This document shows positions 56,249-61,739 of a stretch of DNA of 64,000 nucleotides, in pieces. Within the stretch, counting starts at the first letter, position 1; every line of letters begins with the position of its first letter. Position numbers and translations under genes: made by a program. The notes beneath the pieces were generated by a model. The model searched no databases and had not been told where the DNA came from. It was given only the letters and a program-made list of their open reading frames with translations. The stretch covers positions 1 through 64,000 of IMG/VR virus record IMGVR_UViG_3300036826_000588. The stretch is one strand, 5' to 3'. The stretch is from a virus.

Positions 56249-56323
56249 GCCTCCGTAGCTCAGCGGACAGAGCGCCGGCATCCGAAGCCGGGTCCGTCGC
56301 AGGTTCGATTCCTGCCGGAGGTA
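56249..56323 (+). tRNA. tRNA-Arg(CCG)
   Basis: Acceptor GCCTCCG/CGGAGGT, loop ATCCGAA, T-loop TTCGATT, CCA encoded. Confidence 0.9.
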
Positions 56324-56336
56324 CCATCCCGCCCAC

Positions 56337-56705
56337 CTACTGGCTGGGCGCGCTCTCCCGCTTCAGCTTCAGGTACGCCTCTCGCCACTGGTCGACGAGG
56401 CTGCCCGCCCTCGCCGCCTGGACGCGAGCGATCGCTGCGTTGTGCCAGGCGACGACGGTCCAGTGGACCACTGCCCACCCGATGATCGAGAGCGCGAACC
56501 AGAACATGGCCAAGCCGAAGACGAACCAGTCATGCTTGACGGCGGCCGCAACGGCACCACTGCCGTTGATGCTGGCAGCCAGGAAGAGGATCCAGCTCAA
56601 GATCGTCTGCGCCCGCCGGGCACGGGCCCACAGGTCAGCAAAGTCCGACTGCGAAGCTCGGACTTGGTCGGCATCGTCAGAGGAGAGGGGGAGGGAGTCA
56701 GCCAT
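56337..56705 (-). CDS. two-helix membrane protein
   Basis: A 122-residue protein from ATG 56705. Cytoplasmic helical start, two transmembrane helices (about residues 32-52 and 62-85) and a charged helical end. Function unknown. Confidence 0.6.
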   Translation of the reverse strand: MADSLPLSSDDADQVRASQSDFADLWARARRAQTILSWILFLAASINGSGAVAAAVKHDWFVFGLAMFWFALSIIGWAVVHWTVVAWHNAAIARVQAARAGSLVDQWREAYLKLKRESAPSQ

Positions 56706-56762
56706 GGCTCCGCGGCACAATACAGGGTGGGGACCCGATCGCGCTACCTTTCAGATCATCGT

Positions 56763-56835
56763 GGCCCCGTAGCTCAGGGGATAGAGCGGCAGCGTCCTAA
56801 GCTGCGCGCCGGGGGTTCAAGTCCTCCCGGGGCCA
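56763..56835 (+). tRNA. tRNA-Arg(CCT)
   Basis: Acceptor GGCCCCG/CGGGGCC, loop GTCCTAA, T-loop TTCAAGT, CCA encoded. Fifth Arg isoacceptor. Confidence 0.9.
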
Positions 56836-56863
56836 CCATCTTCTCTTCGGTACTATCCCCGAC

Positions 56864-57106
56864 ATGACGGCCGAACTGGAAACCGAGCTGGAGCCGGACC
56901 TGGAGCCGGCGGTGTGCCTGACAGAACACATCGCCCACCTGATCCGGCGCACGGAGCGCAAGGCCGTGTGCGGGGCCTCGCCAGTCCTGCGTCTCTCCTC
57001 GATGGAGGATTGGCAGACCGCCTGGCGCGAACAGGCGAACACCTGGGACATCTGCCCTGGCTGCGCGGCCGGAGCAGTCGACGAGCTGAACGCGGGCGTG
57101 GTGTAG
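56864..57106 (+). CDS. hypothetical protein ending inside a tRNA
   Basis: An 80-residue acidic protein; ATG lies 7 nt after TACTAT (leaderless-like). CP-GC and C residues near the end. Its TAG stop lies in the D-arm of the next tRNA, a 15-nt overlap. Function unknown. Confidence 0.55.
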   Translation: MTAELETELEPDLEPAVCLTEHIAHLIRRTERKAVCGASPVLRLSSMEDWQTAWREQANTWDICPGCAAGAVDELNAGVV

Positions 57107-57164
57107 ACGGCAAGCACGGCGGTCTTCCAAATCGTCGGCACGGGTTCGAAGCCCGTCGCCCGCT
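57092..57164 (+). tRNA. tRNA-Gly(TCC)
   Basis: Acceptor GCGGGCG/CGCCCGC, loop CTTCCAA, T-loop TTCGAAG, CCA encoded. Last tRNA of block 1. Confidence 0.9.
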
Positions 57165-57236
57165 CCAACCTCTTCGCCTATTCGGATCCGAGACGCCCGA
57201 CAGGCGCGTGATACCCTTCGAGACCTCCTGGATGGA

Positions 57237-57268
57237 GGCGCCGGGGTGTCATGCAGCGCCCCGGCGCC
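57237..57268. terminator. bidirectional terminator between tRNA-Gly and globin gene
   Basis: A 10-bp stem GGCGCCGGGG/CCCCGGCGCC with a 12-nt loop, placed between convergent units. It closes tRNA block 1. Confidence 0.75.
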
Positions 57269-57282
57269 GCGGTTTCCCCAGG

Positions 57283-58011
57283 TCAGGACGCCGCGGCGAG
57301 CACGTCCTCCTTGGAGTAGCCCATCAGCTCGGCGGCCGTGAGCAGGAGGTTCTTCCACTCCAGCTCCAGCTCCAGCTCCTGTTCGCCCCAGCCACCGGCT
57401 GCGCGCTTGAGGGTCTCGATCAGCACCTTCGCCACCGGCAGGAACATCGCCGGCTGGACGCCGTAGCGGCGGTGCCGTTCCCCGAGTGCGCAGAGGTGCG
57501 TCTTCAGGTACTCCGGGTCCTCCAGGTGGAGCATCAGCTCGGCCATCTTCTCGCCGAACATCCGGACCTGGCCGTCCATGTTCCGCGGGAAGATGCGGCG
57601 CAACTCCGGGCACTCCTGGAACAGCGACTCGTAGAAGTGCTGGACCAGCCGGCCGTCGCGGTTGACCGCTTCCTCGAACGACGTCCGCAGCAGTTGTACG
57701 TTCACGTCCCCTCCCGGTGAGCGGGGGTACGCCGTCCAGGGCTGCGGGCCACGCTCCACGCGCGCGACGCCAAGGGCTTCCCGGAGCTGCCAGTGCGCAC
57801 TCCCAGCGCTGGCAGCCTCACCGGCGAAGACGAACTCCGCGCCCTGGTCATGCAGCGCCTGCATGACCTCGACGGCCTCGGCGCGCCCGCCCTGGCAAAC
57901 GGTGGCCCACCAGCGAGGACCGATCCTCATGCAGACGTACGTCAAGCGCTGCCAGGCGGGTAAGAGGTCAAGCTCCTGACGCCTTTCGCCCAGCCGTTGA
58001 AGCCAGCGCAC
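57283..58011 (-). CDS. globin-domain protein
   Basis: A 242-residue protein (GTG 58011; GAGAGGGGG upstream). Residues 105-242 match a bacterial single-domain or flavohaem-type globin: FYESLFQECPELRRIFP, then QVRMFGEKMAELM, LGERHRRYGV with the likely proximal His, FLPVAKVLIETL and a final helix ending MGYSKEDV. The first 100 residues are an unrecognised domain. No reductase domain. Possible roles are O2/NO binding or redox sensing. Globins are rare in phage genomes. Confidence 0.7.
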   Translation of the reverse strand: MRWLQRLGERRQELDLLPAWQRLTYVCMRIGPRWWATVCQGGRAEAVEVMQALHDQGAEFVFAGEAASAGSAHWQLREALGVARVERGPQPWTAYPRSPGGDVNVQLLRTSFEEAVNRDGRLVQHFYESLFQECPELRRIFPRNMDGQVRMFGEKMAELMLHLEDPEYLKTHLCALGERHRRYGVQPAMFLPVAKVLIETLKRAAGGWGEQELELELEWKNLLLTAAELMGYSKEDVLAAAS

Positions 58012-58088
58012 GCCGACTACCCCCTCTCGCTCACGATCGGGGGATTGAAGCGCAGTCGAGACCGCTGTGTCAAGTTTCCGACACTGGC

Positions 58089-58117
58089 TTGACGAATGGG
58101 CAGAAGTGCGCTATGGT
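58089..58117 (+). promoter_or_regulatory. promoter of tRNA block 2
   Basis: TTGACG (58089-58094), 17-nt spacer, TATGGT (58112-58117), then 9 nt to the leader GTG. The same design as the block 1 promoter; diverges from the globin gene. Confidence 0.8.
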
Positions 58118-58126
58118 GACGATACC

Positions 58127-58174
58127 GTGTTCAGGTTGTATCTCTACTTGCTACTTAGTCGGTCATCCCTGTAG
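58127..58174 (+). CDS. leader peptide 2 (Leu/Tyr/Ser-rich)
   Basis: GTG 58127 to TAG 58174, 15 residues: after V-F-R it reads L-Y-L-Y-L-L-L-S-R-S-S-L. Eleven of the 14 residues after the start are Leu, Tyr or Ser, using TTG, CTC, CTA, CTT, CTG, TAT, TAC, AGT, TCA and TCC. The six tRNAs downstream are Ser, Leu, Leu, Tyr, Leu(CAA) and Ser. This is the composition of an attenuator leader peptide. Confidence 0.75.
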   Translation: MFRLYLYLLLSRSSL

Positions 58175-58206
58175 CCCGCAAGGGCCTCTCGGGGATGCCG
58201 CTGTAG
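58151..58206 (+). promoter_or_regulatory. leader 2 hairpin
   Basis: CTAC (58151-58154) can pair with GTAG (58203-58206), CATCCC (58164-58169) with GGGATG (58192-58197), and inside them GCCC-GCAA-GGGC forms a tetraloop hairpin (58174-58185). The 5' arms lie in the Leu/Ser codons of leader 2, so ribosome position should decide whether it folds. It ends 2 nt before tRNA-Ser. Confidence 0.55.
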
Positions 58207-58207
58207 T

Positions 58208-58293
58208 GGGTGGTGAACATCGGACCGGCTCGGTGCTCCGTCTCGAAAACGGATGAGGCTGCAAGGCCAGGGGTTCAACTCCTCCGCCACCCG
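58208..58293 (+). tRNA. tRNA-Ser(CGA)
   Basis: Class II, 86 nt; acceptor GGGTGGT/GCCACCC, loop CTCGAAA, T-loop TTCAACT, CCA encoded. Confidence 0.9.
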
Positions 58294-58337
58294 CCAACTG
58301 ACTTCGCTTGCGTTCGTCGTGTTCATTCACAAGACGT

Positions 58338-58421
58338 CGGCGGGTGGCGGAATCTGGCAGACGCACCGGGTTCAGACCCCGGGCCGGAAGGCACCTGCGG
58401 GTTCGACTCCCGCCCCGCCGA
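58338..58421 (+). tRNA. tRNA-Leu(CAG)
   Basis: Class II, 84 nt; acceptor CGGCGGG/CCCGCCG, loop TTCAGAC, T-loop TTCGACT, CCA encoded. Confidence 0.9.
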
Positions 58422-58435
58422 CCAATACCTCTCTC

Positions 58436-58518
58436 GTCGGAGTGGCGGAACGGTAGACGCGCCGGGTCGAGAGCCCGGTGGGCACCAGCCCGTGGAGGTT
58501 CAACTCCTCTCTCCGACA
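58436..58518 (+). tRNA. tRNA-Leu(GAG)
   Basis: Class II, 83 nt; acceptor GTCGGAG/CTCCGAC, T-loop TTCAACT, CCA encoded. Anticodon loop TCGAGAG has C33. Confidence 0.85.
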
Positions 58519-58522
58519 CCAT

Positions 58523-58604
58523 GCGTGGGCTCGACTATGTGGCGAAGACAACGGGCTGTAAACCCGCCGTGAAAGCTGTGGTGGTTCGACTCCGCCCCCA
58601 CGCA
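58523..58604 (+). tRNA. tRNA-Tyr(GTA)
   Basis: Class II, 82 nt; acceptor GCGTGGG/CCCACGC, loop CTGTAAA, T-loop TTCGACT, CCA encoded. Confidence 0.9.
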
Positions 58605-58649
58605 CCAACACCCATCGCAACCGCGGCAATTTGCCGTAGAATCGGTGGC

Positions 58650-58901
58650 ATGACGAGAGCGATTCCCGAAGATGGCGAGGCCGAAGAGGCAGAGCAGGTG
58701 AAACACACGCTCCAGTTGCCGCTGAAGCTCTGGGAGGCATTCGGGCGGCGTGCGCGCCGGAGCGGCATTTCCAAAGCGGAAGCGCTGCGCAGAGCGGTAT
58801 GGGTCTTCAACTTCCTGGCCGACAGAATCGATGACGGCTCCGAGATCATCATTCGTGACAAGGATGGCAAGGAGCAGCGCCTGGTCATCTCGCCCTACTG
58901 A
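58650..58901 (+). CDS. ribbon-helix-helix DNA-binding protein
   Basis: An 83-residue protein. VKHTLQLPLKLWEAFGRRARRSGISKAEALRRAV is the strand-helix-helix of a MetJ/Arc-type repressor (about residues 18-55), read here by its pattern. ATG lies 7 nt after TAGAAT, next to the inverted repeat CGGCAA/TTGCCG (58622-58634), a possible self-regulatory operator. Candidate regulator of the tRNA region. Confidence 0.7.
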   Translation: MTRAIPEDGEAEEAEQVKHTLQLPLKLWEAFGRRARRSGISKAEALRRAVWVFNFLADRIDDGSEIIIRDKDGKEQRLVISPY

Positions 58902-58906
58902 TCGAC

Positions 58907-58981
58907 GCCGTCTTACCCCACGCTGGCAGAGGGCGCCGGCTCAAACCCGGTTCAGGGCGGGTTCGACTCCCGCAGACGGCA
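58907..58981 (+). tRNA. tRNA with CAA anticodon (Leu?) but short variable loop
   Basis: 75 nt; acceptor GCCGTCT/AGACGGC, loop CTCAAAC, T-loop TTCGACT, CCA encoded. The variable loop is only 5 nt, unlike the other Leu tRNAs here, so its charging identity is uncertain. Confidence 0.75.
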
Positions 58982-58986
58982 CCAAC

Positions 58987-59079
58987 GGAGCGGTGGCCGA
59001 GTGGCAAGGCAACGGTCTGCTACACCGTCGAGGGGGCCCGTAGAGGGTTCCTGCGCGAGTTCGATCCTCGCCCGCTCCG
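58987..59079 (+). tRNA. tRNA-Ser(GCT)
   Basis: Class II, 93 nt; acceptor GGAGCGG/CCGCTCC, loop CTGCTAC, a long variable arm of about 25 nt, T-loop TTCGATC. CCA not encoded. Last canonical tRNA of the array. Confidence 0.88.
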
Positions 59080-59148
59080 CTCTCCCCCTGAGCGTCCGAT
59101 GCCGGACAGTAGAACGCTCTGGAGAAGGGCACGCTGGCAGGACACCGC

Positions 59149-59397
59149 ATGTGGACAGCCATCAGCACCGCACCCGATACGGTCTCAGGCGCTGCCGCCC
59201 TGCTCGGCGGAGTGCTCGGGATGGTTGCCTGGAGCCTGGAGCTCCCGTTGGAGCCGGTCGCAGCGGTCGCCGGCCTCGTGACGCATGTCGTGGCCTGCCG
59301 GCTGGGTCATGCTGGCCCGGCCGGCCAAGCTCTCCATGCCGCCTGTGAAGCATGGCATGCTGGATGGCACGCGGTGGCCAGGCTGGCCATCGCGTGA
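59149..59397 (+). CDS. hydrophobic small protein
   Basis: An 82-residue Ala/His/Leu-rich protein with one or two membrane helices and a His-rich C-terminal helix (HAACEAWHAGWHAVARL). A hairpin GGTCGAGCCC/GGGCTCGAACC follows at about 59416-59450. Function unknown. Confidence 0.5.
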   Translation: MWTAISTAPDTVSGAAALLGGVLGMVAWSLELPLEPVAAVAGLVTHVVACRLGHAGPAGQALHAACEAWHAGWHAVARLAIA

Positions 59398-59570
59398 CGG
59401 TCTCCCTCAAAAAGGTCGAGCCCAAGCGCGGACGCCAGGGCTCGAACCAGGGGGGGAGGGATGTCGGATAGAGGGGGGACGGCTGGTCGGCCACCGGCGC
59501 CGGGCATGGACCGGGCCCGCAACCAACCTGCCGGCGTCAAGTGTAGTGCGTCGGGCTATCTTGACGCCAC

Positions 59571-60059
59571 ATGAGCAAGGCTGCGCTTCGGCGTCTGTAC
59601 GACGAGCTTCCGACCATCGAGTGCCAGGGCCTGTGCCAGGACTCCTGCGGGCCGATCGGGATGTCTGATGAGGAGTACACGCTGATCTGCCGTCACCTCG
59701 GTCGGCCGATCCCCGACGCCGGGAAGGCTGACCAGGGCGTGCGTATCTGGCCGCCGCTGCCGGACCTGACGTGCCCGCTCCTGGGCGCGAACGGGCGGTG
59801 CACCGTCTATGCTCTGCGGCCGCTGATCTGCCGCCTCTGGGGCGTCGTGGAGTCCATGCCGTGCCCGCACGGCTGCCAGCCCACGCCGCGGTACCTGACC
59901 AACCGGGAGGGGTTCGTGCTGCTCCAGCGCGCCGACGGGATGACCGCGGCGGAGGCCGAGGCGTTCATCGGCTACGGCGAGCACCGCGGGTTCCTGGGGG
60001 CTGTCGAGGAGCTCTATGGGCTGGCGCGGACGCCCATCATCCGGCCCCGCTCTGGATGA
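59571..60059 (+). CDS. YkgJ-type Cys-cluster (zinc/iron-chelating) protein
   Basis: A 162-residue protein. ECQGLCQDSCG near the N-terminus and CPLLGANGRCTVYALRPLICRLWG in the middle (read by its C...C...C spacing) match the YkgJ/UPF0153 family, whose cysteines bind zinc or an Fe-S cluster. Function in phages unknown. TATCTT lies 8 nt before the ATG. Its end overlaps a convergent minus gene by 23 nt. Confidence 0.7.
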   Translation: MSKAALRRLYDELPTIECQGLCQDSCGPIGMSDEEYTLICRHLGRPIPDAGKADQGVRIWPPLPDLTCPLLGANGRCTVYALRPLICRLWGVVESMPCPHGCQPTPRYLTNREGFVLLQRADGMTAAEAEAFIGYGEHRGFLGAVEELYGLARTPIIRPRSG

Positions 60060-60405
60060 GCTGCATCTGCCCCTTCAGTTCGCGCAGGCGGGCCCGGCGG
60101 CCGGCCGCCGTCAGGCGGTGGCGGATCCCCGAGCGCTCCAGGTAGCGGGCTTCGAGGTTGGGGCGGTACTCGGCGACCGCCTCCACCCAACCGGGCAGGG
60201 GATCGCCCCTACCCTCCTTGGCGCAGGCGAAGCACCAGGCCAGCGGCGGCTGCCCCTGAACACGGCGCTTCGCATTCAGGCTTCGGAGCAGGACTTCCCC
60301 GCCCATCGCGCCCGGCTCGGGCGCGACCGTCATGTGCTCGAACGTGGAGAAGGGATTGACCCGGGTGTCGTGGACCGGACAGGTGTACTGGGCGACGTGG
60401 CTCAT
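60037..60405 (-). CDS. hypothetical protein
   Basis: A 122-residue protein from ATG 60405, which overlaps the stop of the DUF6551-like gene (ATGA). CPVH and CFACAK may bind metal; the C-terminus is a basic helix (RRARLRELKGQMQLI). Function unknown. Confidence 0.6.
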   Translation of the reverse strand: MSHVAQYTCPVHDTRVNPFSTFEHMTVAPEPGAMGGEVLLRSLNAKRRVQGQPPLAWCFACAKEGRGDPLPGWVEAVAEYRPNLEARYLERSGIRHRLTAAGRRARLRELKGQMQLIQSGAG

Positions 60406-61403
60406 ACCGTGCGGCGGGGGCGGTACTCGGGGGACCGGCTGATGGTCTGGGCGGCCCGCGGCCGCTTCGGCTGCTCGAAGCGCGGCAGGACGTCGGCCGG
60501 CGGCAGGCCGGTGCAGTAGTCCTCGCGCAACAGCGCGGCGACCTTGCCCCACGCGGCGCGCGCGGTGTAGGTGTTGACGCTGACGACGCCGGCCATGGCA
60601 GCCGTCACCAGCTCGTCCGGGTCCTGCTCGTGGAGGAAGGCGGCCAGGTCTTCTCGGTCGAACCCGTGCTCGCGGTAGACGTGGACGAAGGCGCCGATGC
60701 CCAGCAGGACGTTGACCTTGTGGGCGGCAGTGCGCCGCTCGCGCGCCTCCAACTGCGCGTCCGTGTACGTGGCCTTCCCGGTCGGCGCCGGCCACGCCCG
60801 GTTGATGAGCCAGAGTGTCTCGTCGAGGACGTCCTCGCCCCACGCGAGCAGGTGTTCGAGCACCTGGACGCACGAGATCACCTCCGCCGAGGAGTGGGTG
60901 GCTACCTTCAGGTGGTGCCGGCTCAGGATGTTGCGGATGGCGAGCGCCGCCGGGTCGCGCGAGATCAGCGACGCCTGGTAGCGATGGACGACGTGGACGG
61001 CGAGCCGACCACGGCCGTTGAGCTCCTTGAAGAGGTACGCCTCCTCGGCGACGCTGAGACCCTGGTGACCGAAGACCCAGATGCCGGGCACGACGCTGCC
61101 CTCCAGCTCGCCCGTCTCCACCAGCTCGTTGTGCAGCAGGGCAGCGGCCTGCCGCGTCGCGCCGTCGAACAGCCAGTACTTGCCGTCGCGGCGGAGGCTG
61201 CCGAACAACCCCTGACCGAGGATCTGGTTCCAGTTCCGCGCCATCGGCTCGATCCGACTCCGGCGTTGCCGGTCCTCCGGCTGGTAGGCACGGTCGACCT
61301 GGAACTCCTTGGGATGCACCCACTCCGGTTTCCCGGACTGCATAAGCATCGCCTGGAGATCGTTTGGACTCTCGGTGGTGATGGGGGCGGCCGCTAAAGC
61401 CAT
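60402..61403 (-). CDS. DUF6551/ParB-like protein
   Basis: 333 residues from ATG 61403 behind GGAGGGA. WVHPKEFQVDRAYQPEDR, ARNWNQILGQGLFGSLRRDGKYWLFDGATR (read in pieces) and the helical remainder match DUF6551, a ParB-fold family of actinophages. Possibly nucleic-acid processing or partition. Third ParB-like protein here; divergent from the Ro60 gene. Confidence 0.7.
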   Translation of the reverse strand: MALAAAPITTESPNDLQAMLMQSGKPEWVHPKEFQVDRAYQPEDRQRRSRIEPMARNWNQILGQGLFGSLRRDGKYWLFDGATRQAAALLHNELVETGELEGSVVPGIWVFGHQGLSVAEEAYLFKELNGRGRLAVHVVHRYQASLISRDPAALAIRNILSRHHLKVATHSSAEVISCVQVLEHLLAWGEDVLDETLWLINRAWPAPTGKATYTDAQLEARERRTAAHKVNVLLGIGAFVHVYREHGFDREDLAAFLHEQDPDELVTAAMAGVVSVNTYTARAAWGKVAALLREDYCTGLPPADVLPRFEQPKRPRAAQTISRSPEYRPRRTV

Positions 61404-61529
61404 GCGAGGTCCCTCCTCGGACGTGGATGTGGTGGCTGACGCACGGCCGGGCACGGGCCGGGCCGGACGGTTTTCGGCGCGTATGCTAACTCGGCGCTCG
61501 CGTTTTGGTGCCCTGGTGTCGTAATATTC

Positions 61530-61710
61530 CCGCCCGGACGGGCCGAACGGGGGGCCGTTAACGCTGATTGGTACAGCACCTCCCTCACAAGGAGTTCCAC
61601 TCGGTTCGAATCCGGGGAACAGCCCGGCGCAAGCCGGGAAAACCGGTCGCCCAAAACCGTATGTCCGTCCGCCAACCCTCCGTCGACCAGGGGTTGGCGT
61701 CTTCGCGCAT
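61530..61710 (+). ncRNA. tRNA-like RNA, candidate Y RNA of the Ro60 system
   Basis: Between the divergent DUF6551-like and Ro60 genes. D-arm GCTG-ATTGGTA-CAGC, anticodon-like arm CTCC-CTCACAA-GGAG and T-arm CTCGG-TTCGAAT-CCGGG form a tRNA-like core (61554-61624), but the acceptor stem has two mismatches and no CCA. Next come CCCGGC-GCAA-GCCGGG and a 9-bp CGCCAACCC hairpin. GCCGAACGG before and CTTCGC after the core could form the Ro-binding helix. Bacterial Y RNAs (YrlA type) carry tRNA-like modules beside Ro genes. Confidence 0.55.
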
Positions 61711-61739
61711 GGTGGGCATTTCGTGGGAGAAGGAAGTAG

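Noticed and set aside
59406-59450. Possible minus-strand tRNA (TTCGAGCC)
   Set aside because: The sequence forms a simple GGTCGAGCCC/GGGCTCGAACC hairpin without other arms; more likely a terminator or processing hairpin.
46863-59500. Many minus-strand ORFs across the tRNA array with GxxPxxS..EPP-like peptides
   Set aside because: These strings are translations of antisense tRNA T-arms and D-arms, a well-known annotation artefact. Only minus ORFs with sequence lying mainly between tRNAs were kept.
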